Shown here: positions 8,533-17,600 of the stretch, piece after piece
Numbering within the stretch: the stretch's first letter is position 1
Layout of the letters: each line of letters begins with the position of its first letter
Source of the DNA: Nocardia altamirensis NBRC 108246
Lineage (GTDB): Bacteria > Actinomycetota > Actinomycetes > Mycobacteriales > Mycobacteriaceae
Length of the DNA: 64,000 bases
Assembly (NCBI RefSeq): GCF_001612685.1
Contig: NZ_BDAY01000011.1
Span: forward strand, 167,954-231,953
Direction of reading: 5' to 3'
Position numbers and translations under genes: made by a program
Notes under the pieces: model-generated
The model's input: the letters and a program-made list of their open reading frames with translations, nothing else
The model's database searches: none
Told to the model about the DNA's origin: nothing

Positions 8533-9354
8533 TTATCCGAGTACTTCGCGCAGCCGCACGGCGAAAGCCGCCGGGTCGTCCACGAATCCGACGTGCCCGC
8601 CGGGGAACATCGTGGGATAGCCGTCGAGCTGAGCGGTCAGCGCACGCACACTGCGATCGCAGAACTGGTCGGCGGAGTCGTCGCCGAGGCCGATCAGCAG
8701 GCGCGCGGGCGTTGCGCGCAGTACCGCGAGATCCGGTGCGAACGTGTTGGTTCCGCGGATCTCGTGCGCGAACCAGAAGGCGTCACTGGCGAGGTCCGCC
8801 GGATCGCGGTCGCCGCCGAACATCTGCTCGAGCACCGGCTCCGGCAGCGGGATATTGGCGATGGCGAAGAACTTCCGCCAGGTGCCGAGCACATCCCCGG
8901 ATGCGTAGGTGGCGACGAGATCGGCTGTGCCCGCGTTCAATTCGTCGATGTTGTCGAACACCGTGTGCAGCGGGGGTTCGTGCGCGATCGCGGTGGTGAC
9001 GAGGTCGGGCCTGGCCTGCACCAGGGCGAGTGTGGTCACCGCGCCGCCGCTGGAGCCGAAGACCGCCGCGGGTCCGGCATCGAGGTGGGTGATGAGCCGC
9101 GCCAGGTCGTCGGCGCGCAGCTGCGGCGTGGAGTCCTGGCCGGGGTCGTCGAGCACGCTGCCGTGGTGGCCGCGCGGGTCCGTGGTGAGCACGGTGTAGT
9201 CGGTCGCGAGCAACTCGGCCAGCGGCGCGAAGGCCGCGGCGGCCATCGGCGCGCCGACCAGTACGACCAGCGGTCCGCTGCCGCGCACTTCGTAGTACAG
9301 CCGGGCGCCGGGTACGTCGAGCGTGTGTGCCGCGACGGACGAGATCTGAGTCAT
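8533..9354 (-). CDS. alpha/beta hydrolase, divergent from tetR
   Basis: A 273-residue cytosolic alpha/beta hydrolase. It shows YYEVRGSGPLVVLVG, the TTDPRGH strand, nucleophile elbow GSSGGA (Ser102), TAIAHEPP and FPGGHVGFVDDP with the catalytic His. ATG 9354 (MTQISS) is preceded by GGAG at a good distance, so the upstream MRTRF start is rejected. It is a close paralogue in layout of the plus-strand hydrolase at 10084 (shared YYEVRGSGP, HEPP and FPGGH-GF-D motifs). Both flank the same TetR gene. It is probably controlled through the palindrome at 9458. Confidence 0.87.
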   Translation of the reverse strand: MTQISSVAAHTLDVPGARLYYEVRGSGPLVVLVGAPMAAAAFAPLAELLATDYTVLTTDPRGHHGSVLDDPGQDSTPQLRADDLARLITHLDAGPAAVFGSSGGAVTTLALVQARPDLVTTAIAHEPPLHTVFDNIDELNAGTADLVATYASGDVLGTWRKFFAIANIPLPEPVLEQMFGGDRDPADLASDAFWFAHEIRGTNTFAPDLAVLRATPARLLIGLGDDSADQFCDRSVRALTAQLDGYPTMFPGGHVGFVDDPAAFAVRLREVLG

Positions 9355-9457
9355 GGTTCTCCTCGGAGTAAAGCGTGTCCGCACTGTCGACGGCGGCTGC
9401 GCTCGGAACTCATCGCTACCTGGCGGATTCGTGCGCGACTTGCCAAAGCTAATATCT

Positions 9458-9485
9458 CTAGTTTATAAACTAGTAGTCCTAGTTT
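9458..9485. promoter_or_regulatory. TetR operator: palindrome plus half-site
   Basis: CTAGTTTATAAACTAG (9458-9473) is a perfect 16-bp palindrome. A partial repeat CTAGTTT follows at 9479-9485. It lies between the divergent hydrolase (start 9354) and TetR (start 9497) genes, close to the TetR ribosome-binding site. This AT-rich island in GC-rich DNA is the obvious autoregulatory site. Confidence 0.7.
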
Positions 9486-9496
9486 TGGAGGGAACC

Positions 9497-10087
9497 ATGA
9501 TGGCACGGGCTGGACTCACCGTCGAGCGCATCACGCGCACCGCGGCCGATCTCGCGGACGAGATCGGCTTCGACAACGTCACCATGTCCGGACTGGCGAA
9601 GACCTTCGGCGTCAAGGACGCCAGTCTCTACTCGCACGTCAAGAACCTCCAGGAGCTGCGCGCTCGGGTCGCGATGCTGGCCGCGGTCGAGAAGACCGAC
9701 CTGATCGCCGACGCCGTCGCGGGCCGGGCCGGGCGCGACGCCTTGGCCGCGTTCGCGCACGCGTGGCGGGACTACGCGCTGAAATATCCGGGCCGATATG
9801 CCGCGACCCAGTCGCCCATGCCACCCGGACTGGCCGACGCCAACCCCGGCGCGCTGCGCGCCATCGAACTCACCTACGCCATGCTGCGCGCCTACGGCCT
9901 GACCGAACCGGACCTCACCGACGCGGTTCGCTTGCTGCGCAGCACCTTTCACGGCTACACCGCGCTCGAGGCGAGCGGCGGCTTCGGCGACTCCCGCGAC
10001 ACAGCGGTCTCCTGGGAAAGCGTCATCGACGCCCTGCACGTCGCACTCGAGCGGTGGCCGTCTCGCGAGCACAAGGAAACGACATGA
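9497..10087 (+). CDS. TetR/AcrR-family regulator with WHG-type C-terminal domain
   Basis: A 196-residue one-component repressor. The N-terminal helix-turn-helix is LADEIGFDNVTMSGLAKTFGVKDASLYSHVKNLQEL. The ligand domain contains YAATQSPMPPG and a late FHGYTALEASGGF segment, typical of TetR_C_33/WHG-type members. GGAGG stands just before ATG 9497, and the frame upstream to 9353 overlaps the neighbouring promoter. Its stop overlaps the next hydrolase's start by 4 bases (ATGA), so the two are translationally coupled. It presumably represses itself, the coupled hydrolase and the divergent hydrolase. Confidence 0.88.
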   Translation: MMARAGLTVERITRTAADLADEIGFDNVTMSGLAKTFGVKDASLYSHVKNLQELRARVAMLAAVEKTDLIADAVAGRAGRDALAAFAHAWRDYALKYPGRYAATQSPMPPGLADANPGALRAIELTYAMLRAYGLTEPDLTDAVRLLRSTFHGYTALEASGGFGDSRDTAVSWESVIDALHVALERWPSREHKETT

Positions 10088-10923
10088 GATCCGACTATCT
10101 GAAGGTGCCCGGCGCGACCCTCTACTACGAGGTCCGCGGCAGCGGGCCGGTCTTACTGCTCCTGCCCGGCAGCGGCGGCGATGCGGGCGTCTTCGATCCA
10201 CTCGCCGCGATTCTCGCCGAGCATTTCACGGTCGTCACGGCAGATCCGCGCGGCTACTCCCGCAGTGCGCTCGACGGCGATCCGGTCGATCAGCAAGTCG
10301 AGGTGCTGCGTGACGATGCTTATCGACTGCTCGAAACACTCACGCCCGCAGGGGAAGACGCCTACGTCTTCGGCGGAAGCGGTGGCGCGGTGGTTGCCCT
10401 CGACCTGCTTGCCAGGCACCCCGAACGACTGCGGCTGGTCGTCGCCCACGAACCGCCGAGCTTCGCGGTGCTCCCGGATGCCGCCGCGCACAAGGCATTC
10501 GTCGACGAGGTGTATGCGCTGTTCCGCACCGAAGGCGTCGCTGCGGCGGGCGCCCGGTTCGTCGACGGTATCGGCGGCACCATGCGGCCCATGCCCGACC
10601 CGGCCGAATTGCCGCCGCGCGCAGCCGAGATGGTGCGTCGCCTGTTCGCCAACGCGGCGCCGATGATGGCGCACGAACTGCGCCCGATCACCTCGTATGT
10701 CCCCGACCTGACTGCACTGGCCCGCGTCGCCGACCGCCTGGTGCTCGGTGCCGGGCGGGAAAGTCGCGGTCACCTCCCCTACCGGCCCGCGGCCGCAATG
10801 GCCGAACAGCTCGGCATTGCCCTCACCGAATTCCCCGGCGGGCACAGCGGATTCACCGACCAGCCCGCCGAATGCGCAGCGCTGCTGCTCGACCTGTTGG
10901 CTGCCGCGCGAACGCTTACTTGA
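10084..10923 (+). CDS. alpha/beta hydrolase, coupled to tetR
   Basis: A 279-residue cytosolic alpha/beta hydrolase, paralogous in layout to the product at 8533. Motifs are YYEVRGSGPVLLLLPGSGG, VTADPRGYSRS, nucleophile elbow GGSGGAV (Ser99), VAHEPPSF and EFPGGHSGFTDQP with the catalytic His. ATG 10084 overlaps the TetR stop, which fixes the start. Specificity is unknown. A regulator controlling two similar hydrolases suggests they act on the same or successive esters, lactones or epoxides; that is inference. Confidence 0.88.
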   Translation: MRSDYLKVPGATLYYEVRGSGPVLLLLPGSGGDAGVFDPLAAILAEHFTVVTADPRGYSRSALDGDPVDQQVEVLRDDAYRLLETLTPAGEDAYVFGGSGGAVVALDLLARHPERLRLVVAHEPPSFAVLPDAAAHKAFVDEVYALFRTEGVAAAGARFVDGIGGTMRPMPDPAELPPRAAEMVRRLFANAAPMMAHELRPITSYVPDLTALARVADRLVLGAGRESRGHLPYRPAAAMAEQLGIALTEFPGGHSGFTDQPAECAALLLDLLAAARTLT

Positions 10924-11024
10924 CCAGTGTCGTAACCGGTTCCATCTCCAACCGCCGCAACAACTCCAGCCCGGACCCGCGTACGCACCGGGCCGATCGC
11001 GTACGGCACCAGTGATCGCGCCTC

Positions 11025-12236
11025 CTACTTCACCTGCGCCGCAGCCGGTTCCGTGCGCCGCCACTGCGGGATCGACAAGTAGGTCGCCGCACGCAGCACC
11101 CATTCGACCGGGCCGTACTTGTGGGTGCGCAACCACCAGCTACTCAGCGCGAGTTGCGCGGCGTAGGTGAGCAGCGCGATGCCGATGACACCTGCGGGCG
11201 GGACCTTGTCGACCAGAGCGAAGCCGTAGCCGGTGTAGACCACCATGAGCACGATCGACTGGCCGATATAGTTCGTGGCCGCCATTCGGCCTGCCGGAGC
11301 GAGTTTTTCGACGAACCGTGCGGTGCGTGGCGATCGGGTCAGGCAGATGATGCCCGCGATGTAAGCGGCGGTCATCAACGGGTTGACCAGTTCTTGCACG
11401 CCGGCCCAGAAGACCGGGCGGTCGAGCCAGTTCATCGAGTGCGCGAAGGTGACCGCAGAAACCGGAAGGCCGATCACCAGACCACCGGTCAGGACGCGAG
11501 GCGCCCAGCGCCCCAGCGTGTCTCGGTCGGTGAACAGTTCACGCTTGCCTGCCGCCATGCCGATCAGGAACATGCCCAGGCTGGTCACGCCCTGGGTGAA
11601 CCAGATCAACGCCATGAACCCTGGCGCCAACGCCAGCTGATTGGCGAACGTATCGCCGAAACCGCCGGTGTATCCGCTGTGCATGTCGTTGAAGTCGAAG
11701 AACTTGCCGAATGCCGCGAGGTCGTTGCCGTCGCCGGGAATGAAGAGCCAAACGGACCACACCGCGTACAGCACAATGCCGGTGATCACCGCGGTCCGCG
11801 GCCGCAGCTTCTTCAGCGTGATCAGGATCAGGCAGAGGAACGCGTACAGCGTGAGGATGTCGCCGACCCACAGCAGGAACACGTGCGCGAGCCCGATCGC
11901 CAGCAGCGCGGCGCAGCGGCGCAGCAGCCTCGCGTTCGCCGAGGCGCCTGCTCGCTGCGCCGCCGCGATCTGCAAGGTGAACGAGTATCCGAACAGGAAC
12001 GCGAACAGCAGATAGAACCGGCCGGCGAACAGGGCGTCGACGATTCCTTGCACCGCGTTGTCGACCGGGCCGTCGAACCGCAGCTGCGGATCGTCGTTCG
12101 CGCCGGTGAACGACCACAGCGTGGTCGCGACGATGACATTGGTGATGAGGATGCCGAACAGCGCGAACCCGCGCAGGGTGTCGACCTCCGCGATCCGTCG
12201 GCCCGATGCGAGGGTGGGGGCTGCGGCTCCGGTCAT
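11025..12236 (-). CDS. DUF418 membrane protein (YeiB-like)
   Basis: A 403-residue polytopic membrane protein. The N-terminal EVDTLRGFALFGILITNV is the characteristic acyltransferase-3-like opening of DUF418/YeiB proteins. About ten hydrophobic helices follow, and the C-terminal DUF418 part contains TNYIGQS and KYGPVEWVLR. The biochemical role of the family is unknown, though proposed roles involve the cell envelope. ATG 12236 fits the family N-terminus. It stands alone, with about 100 bases separating it from the convergent hydrolase. Confidence 0.88.
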   Translation of the reverse strand: MTGAAAPTLASGRRIAEVDTLRGFALFGILITNVIVATTLWSFTGANDDPQLRFDGPVDNAVQGIVDALFAGRFYLLFAFLFGYSFTLQIAAAQRAGASANARLLRRCAALLAIGLAHVFLLWVGDILTLYAFLCLILITLKKLRPRTAVITGIVLYAVWSVWLFIPGDGNDLAAFGKFFDFNDMHSGYTGGFGDTFANQLALAPGFMALIWFTQGVTSLGMFLIGMAAGKRELFTDRDTLGRWAPRVLTGGLVIGLPVSAVTFAHSMNWLDRPVFWAGVQELVNPLMTAAYIAGIICLTRSPRTARFVEKLAPAGRMAATNYIGQSIVLMVVYTGYGFALVDKVPPAGVIGIALLTYAAQLALSSWWLRTHKYGPVEWVLRAATYLSIPQWRRTEPAAAQVK

Positions 12237-12355
12237 ATCGCTGACCGTAATGTCCGCATAGTGAGCACCGCGTCCCTCGACGGAACGATGACCGGGGTGA
12301 TCCGGCGAACTCGCGACAGCGACCTGCGGCGTATTGACAATCGACCCGAGGTCGA

Positions 12356-13111
12356 TCAGGTCAGGTCGGCGACCTCCAGATAGATCTGCCGCTCGATGCC
12401 GATGTCGGCGAGGAAGCCGGCGGCGGCCGGGGTCGACGGGAACGCCGCGACCGCGAGTTCCCCTGCGCGCAAACGTATCCCGGTGAACTCGCGCGGGCCG
12501 AGGATGATCGGCTGTGCGTGCTGGAATTCGGTGGGCGCTGCGCCGTCAGGCAGCGGCTCGCCGAGCATGTCGGTCACCGTGCCCGGGATGAGGCGGGCCG
12601 CGACGATCTGCTCGAAACTGGGTTTGCTGCTGATGTGGTGCGCGAGGTACATCCGGTCGGACCGTCCGAAACACAGGTGGGTCAGCATCGCGTTGCGGTG
12701 GTCACGGTCGGCGGCGAGCTCGGCGAAGTAGACGACCCGGCGCACCGTGGCGACCACATCGTTGGCGACCGGGATGCCGCCGCGTTCCCGCCTGCCACGG
12801 ATCAACGTGCCACGGAAGGACGTGCGCGGATGCGCGCCTGCCGGGTCCAGCTCCGCGATCGGGAATTCCTCGGGCTCGAAGGTGTGCACCTCGGTAAAAC
12901 CGACCCGTCGGTCCGCTCCGAGCGCCCTGCCGCCACGCTCGTCGAAGTCGACGGCGAGCAGCACCTGAAAGTTGTGTGGGGCGTCGAACGACGGCCGATA
13001 CGACAGATAGCAGTCGAGACCGGTACCGAAAACGACCATGCCGCGCGTACCTGCACTCGCTGCCATCGCAGACCGATGGTGCCCAGGCGCACGAATATGT
13101 ATTGCGCTCAT
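12356..13111 (-). CDS. conserved hypothetical protein
   Basis: A 251-residue soluble protein I do not recognise. It is beta-rich with no signal peptide or membrane helix. Segments that look structured include FGTGLDCYLSYRPSFDAPHNF, LTHLCFGRSDRMYLAHHIS and QPIILGPREFTGIRL. Two neighbouring His residues (AHHIS) might bind metal, but nothing confirms it. ATG 13111 is chosen because AAAGGAG precedes it at good spacing; the ATG 15 bases upstream lacks one. It is separated from the DUF418 gene by about 120 bases on the same strand. Confidence 0.65.
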   Translation of the reverse strand: MSAIHIRAPGHHRSAMAASAGTRGMVVFGTGLDCYLSYRPSFDAPHNFQVLLAVDFDERGGRALGADRRVGFTEVHTFEPEEFPIAELDPAGAHPRTSFRGTLIRGRRERGGIPVANDVVATVRRVVYFAELAADRDHRNAMLTHLCFGRSDRMYLAHHISSKPSFEQIVAARLIPGTVTDMLGEPLPDGAAPTEFQHAQPIILGPREFTGIRLRAGELAVAAFPSTPAAAGFLADIGIERQIYLEVADLT

Positions 13112-13376
13112 GAAAGCTCCTTTCACGCCACCCTCAGGCTGGCAAGAAATTCCGCAACTGCCATGAGTGCCCCACTACTCGAATCCCGTGCCACCCCTAC
13201 TCGCGTGCGCCGGGCGAAACGTTGACCGCCCCGTACCCACCTGCGTTCGATGCTCGTGGCCGGATCAGGCCACCCATCAGGATGGCCGGATCAAGGGAGG
13301 TGCGGCGCCATCGGTTCGTAGAACAGTGGCTGTGGCGGCAAGTACGCGGTGAAGTCACCCCGAGAAGGAACCCACG

Positions 13377-14000
13377 ATGTACGACCAAACCACCTATCCC
13401 CGACCACCTTCCGGGCATGGACCGCGAAGCTCCCGCTGGGCCGTGGCGCTACTGACGCTGCTGACCTGCCTCAGCTTCGGAGCCATCGCGTACGCCACCA
13501 CACCGGCTCCCACCGTGCTCGGCCTCGGCTTTGCCGCCGAACAGTCGTCAACGGCAGGGCCGGCGGATGGGCCGAACTGCCTCGGCCCCGACGTAGGCCC
13601 ACCGCCGGCCCGCCCCCAAACGGATCCGCCGCCCACCGTTTCCAAGAGCGACCCACCGCCATGCAATCTCCACGCCGGGCCCGTTTGCCGCGACGACAGC
13701 AGAGAAGGATCCATCGAACCTCGCCGCTTGATGAGCGTGACTTGCCTCGACCCGACCACCTGCCCGCCACCCCAGGTCACAGTTCACCGGCCCACGCATT
13801 GCACCGATCCGACTAGTTGCCCACCACCGCCCCGCGCCGCGACTCACCGGCCCAGCGCGCACTGCACCGATCCGACCACTTGCCCGCCACCACCCGTGGT
13901 CGCCCAGTTCACCAGGGGTGATGAACCGAAGTGCGTGCTCGGCGCGCCGAATGGGGGTATCTGCCCGCCGCCGCCCGGGAAATTCGAGGTGTCGGTATAG
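13377..14000 (+). CDS. secreted or membrane-anchored Pro/Cys repeat protein
   Basis: A 207-residue protein with no family I recognise. One hydrophobic segment (about residues 21-41) acts as a signal or anchor. The exported part is extremely rich in Pro and contains a decapeptide repeat: CLDPTTCPPP, CTDPTSCPPP and CTDPTTCPPP, then a variant ending GGICPPPP. Each unit has two Cys six residues apart (C-x5-C), suggesting a disulfide-closed loop. Earlier Cys-Pro segments (NCLGPDVGPPP, DPPPCNLHAGPVC) may be degenerate units. AAGGA precedes ATG 13377. It stands alone, convergent with the toxin operon. Confidence 0.65.
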   Translation: MYDQTTYPRPPSGHGPRSSRWAVALLTLLTCLSFGAIAYATTPAPTVLGLGFAAEQSSTAGPADGPNCLGPDVGPPPARPQTDPPPTVSKSDPPPCNLHAGPVCRDDSREGSIEPRRLMSVTCLDPTTCPPPQVTVHRPTHCTDPTSCPPPPRAATHRPSAHCTDPTTCPPPPVVAQFTRGDEPKCVLGAPNGGICPPPPGKFEVSV

Positions 14001-14429
14001 GCCAGTCCGTCCTGCGTGGACCGCGCGACGGGCATCGACGCGGAGGCAAGGACGGCTCGGATCCGGACTCGTTCCGTTGGTCCGCACTGGTTCTGGGCGT
14101 CCAGAAGGGGTGCGGAATTCGGAGCTGAGGCGGGGCAGGCCTCGTTTGCCCGCCTCAGGGATAGCAGCGATCCCGAAACGTGGGATCGAAGGGATGGTTG
14201 CGCGCCGAGTGGGAACTGGTGGCGGGGGCTTCTCGGGCGATGCCGCCACCAGTTCCCAGTGATCAACCGACCAACTCCAGAACGGGCGCGGCATCCTCCG
14301 GCTGGTCGGCGACGGCCCGGAGGTGCGCGCACCTCGGAAGTTCGTGCGCGGCAGCGTCGTCCCGTCGACGTGATCCGCTGCTGCAGCTATGTAATCAGTT
14401 GTGCGGGCACCAGATGCGGCCCCGGCACG
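14001..14429. other. gene-free stretch holding inverted-repeat copy B
   Basis: About 430 bases between the Pro/Cys protein stop and the end of the toxin operon. Apart from the repeat at 14211-14279 I see only non-conserved frames. It must hold the operon's terminator, but no single hairpin directly follows 14430. Confidence 0.4.
14211..14279 (-). repeat. GGGAACTGG inverted-repeat element (copy B)
   Basis: Arms GGGAACTGGTGGCGG (14211-14225) and CCGCCACCAGTTCCC (14243-14257) are perfect complements around a 17-base loop. The head AGTGATCAACCGACCAACTC follows to about 14279. Read as the reverse complement, head, arms and loop match copy C at 37611. Confidence 0.8.
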
Positions 14430-14660
14430 CTATCCCTGCTCCTCCGCCGCGAGCAGTTCATCCTTTCTGCGGGCCCATTCGGCAAGCAGGACATCGGTTT
14501 CCGCATCGAAATCGGCCCTGTCCTGTTCCGGCCAGAACTCGTCGTCGATGTCCAGATCTCGTGACTTGATGAACTCGTCGAAGTGCGTCCCGAACGCGAT
14601 GCTGCGTTGCTTGACGAACTCCTGATATGCCTCGCTGCCAGCGATCCTCACTGCAACCAC
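14430..14660 (-). CDS. small acidic protein overlapping the Rhs stop; immunity candidate
   Basis: A 76-residue, strongly acidic, probably helical protein (segments YQEFVKQRSIAF, DEFIKSRDLDIDDEFW and EWARRKDELLAAEEQG) with no family I recognise. Its GTG at 14660 lies inside the end of the Rhs gene, a 13-base overlap that implies translational coupling. An internal GTG at 14651 is an alternative start. In polymorphic toxin loci the gene directly after the toxin usually encodes the immunity protein, often small and acidic. That role is inference from position and charge only. Confidence 0.6.
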   Translation of the reverse strand: MVAVRIAGSEAYQEFVKQRSIAFGTHFDEFIKSRDLDIDDEFWPEQDRADFDAETDVLLAEWARRKDELLAAEEQG

Positions 14661-17600
14661 CGCACCCCGTGCCAGCGGGCGCCACGCAGTATCCGTTCGC
14701 CGATGCCGACCTCCACCGGAGCGTCGGTGACGAGCCTTGTCAGTTCCAACGGCGACGGCCAGCCGATCGATGGGCCGTTGAAGCGGTCGATCAGATTGGT
14801 GAGCTGTTCCCGATCGGCGGGAGCGAGATCCGGGTCATGGCTGACCTCGCGAATTCGGTCGACCATATTCTGGCGATTTTCGAGCAACCAGTCAGGGCGG
14901 GTGTTGTCCCAGTCGAAACCGGCTTTCGCCCAAGCCCATCCGCCGTCCTGCAAGCCCGCCTCCAACGTGATGGCCGATACGCCAGAGCGCCGGTAATAGT
15001 TCAGCATCTCCTCGAACAATTCCGTCGAGAAACCTCGCCCGCGCACGTCTTCGATCAATTCCTGCCAATCATGTCGCGCGATCAGGTCCCCGTCGGGATC
15101 GATAATGAAGGTGCGTTCCACGTGGCCGGCATGGTTGCCATGGCCATCCTCGACCGAACCGTAGATGTTGATGAATCGCTCGCCGTCATAGGGATTGACA
15201 GAACTATCCGCAAGGTTGACCCGCAGTTGTAACCGTTGACCATGCTCATCCGGTCGGCCGTACTCGCCGTCGAGCCAGCGCTGCAGATGCTCCAGGATCA
15301 CGTGATTATCCTCGTCGAACAGCTCGCGCATCGGCGGCATCGTAGCGACATCATCTGGTGCACGGACCGGCTCGGCGGTGTCGTCGGCATCGATGTCGTT
15401 GTCCCCGTTGGGATTGCCGTTGTTGCTGTCCGGTTCGTCCGGTGGGCTCGGCGGTTTCGCCGGTGGCTCGTCCGGTGGGTTGGGCGGGGCGTCGGGAGTC
15501 GGATCAGCGTCAGGGTCTGGCTCGTCTGGTGGGTTCGGCGGTTTTGCTGGTGGTTCGTCGGGTGGGTTCGGCGGTCCGGCGGGAGTGGGGTCGGCGTCGG
15601 GGGGCGGCTCCTCCGGGGTGGTCTTGGCGCCGCCGCCGTCTGAGGCGTCTGGGCCCGGGTCGTTGTCGGGGCCGCCGTTGTCGTTGGTGCTGCCACCATT
15701 GTCGTCGTCGTTGCCGCTGTCGTCGCGGTCGCCTCGTTTGTCGGTGCCCTTGCCCTGGTCGGGCTCGGCATCGATGTCGGTGCCTTCGGTCTCTTTCGGG
15801 CCGCTGGGCTCATGCGGATTCACCGACGGATCGTCGAGCGGTTTGATGAGCAGCAGGCCTTGGTCGATGGCCTCTTCCTCCGTGAACAGCCCCATCGCCG
15901 GATGCTTCACGCCAGGAACCGCATTGGGGTCGTCGGGCTCTCCGTCGGGAAGGCGGAAGATGTCTTCGTCCCTCGTCGCCGCGAGGTCGAGGTCGGTGTC
16001 CTCGGGATAGTCGTCGAAGGAGTCGTAGGTGCGCCCGGTGTGGTGCGACATTCCGGTCTGCCTGCTGCCCCACACGACGACGGGCGTATCTTCGTCCGCC
16101 ACAAACTTTTTCAGTGCGTCGAGCATCTCCGGCGAGATGCCGGGGCCTGGGGTGCCGACGACCTCGACACCCATGTCCTCGTCGATGGTGCGCGGCACCT
16201 CCGGCTGGTCGGAATCGGCGGAATCGTCGTCGTCGTGGTTGTCGCCGCGGTCTTCCGGATCTTCGGACGGATCGCGGGGAGGTTTGTTCGGGGGTTCGTC
16301 CGGTGGGTTCGGCGGGCCGCCTGCCTCCGGCGTCGCGTCCGGCGCTGGCTCGTCCACTTTCGCCTTTGCCGATGGTGAAATATCCGAGCTGCCAGGTGTT
16401 TTGGGGCCGTTGTGGGTGGCGAGGGTTTCGGGTGTCGGGAACTTGGGGTCGACGAGGATGGTGGGTTCCTCGACTCGGGGTGGTTTGCCGAGCAGGTCGG
16501 AGTCACCGAGACGAGGTGGGCCTTCGGGGCGGGTCCGGGCGGTCGGCGGGGACTCCGGTGTGTGTTCGGGGGTCGGCGATGTCGGGGTCGACGTGTCGTC
16601 GGTGGGGCGTTGCGTCGTACATTCCCTGGGGATAAGGCCGAGGGGGTCCGCCCAGGTGATCGGGTTGTGTGGGTAGGTGCGTGGGTTGGGAGAAGCGTTG
16701 AGGCCCAGTGGGTCTGGGGTGAGATAGTGGCCGGTCGTCGGGTCGTAGGTGCGGTGAAGGTTGTAGTGCAGACCGGTTTCGGGGTCGTGGAGCTGGCCCG
16801 GGTATCGCAGGGGGCTGGTGGTGTGGCCGGTCCAGGTGGTGGTGCCCCACAGGGTGGTCGATGCGGTGGCGACGGTAGCGGTGGTGATCGGGTCGACGAG
16901 TTCGGTGGGGGTGCCGACCAGGTCGGTGACGATGGCGTAGGTGGTGTGGTCACCGTTGCCGGTGGCGCTGGACTGGATGAGCGGGATGGGCGAATTAGGT
17001 TGGTATTGCCAGCGGGTAGTGGTTTCGGCCGTGGTTTGTTCGATGACGTGGGTGCCGTCCCAGGTGTAGTCGGTGCGTGCGAGTACGGTTTCGTCGGTGG
17101 CCAGGAGCTGTTTGGTGGTGCGGCGGCCGAGCGCGTCGTAGGTGTAGTGCCACCATTCGCGGGTGGGGGTCCAGACATCGATGAGTTGGTCGAAACCGTT
17201 GTAGCGGTAGTACCAGGCGGCGGGTGTGCCGGAGTCGTCGATGGTGGTCTTGCGGATCAGCCGGGCGGCTTCGTCGTAGCTGTAGTGGGTATTGCCGTCG
17301 CGGATGAGCAAGTTGGCGCGGTATTCGCGATGCTGCGGGGCGCGACGTACCGGTGTCTCGAACGTTGTTGCGCTGGAAGGTCGTAGAGCGGCGGACTTCG
17401 CGTCCTTGGGCGGTAGTGCGGTGTGTTCGGCGACCGCGCTGGTGACGTTGCCGATCGCGTCATAGGTGAACGTCTCGGCAAGTGTCCCGTTCTCGGTGAT
17501 TCCCTCGGCGCGGCCGAGTGGATCGAGGGTAAATGCGCGGTAGGTGGTATCGCCGCCGGGTCGGACGATGTGCTGACCTGTGGGGTATCCGTCTGGGCGC

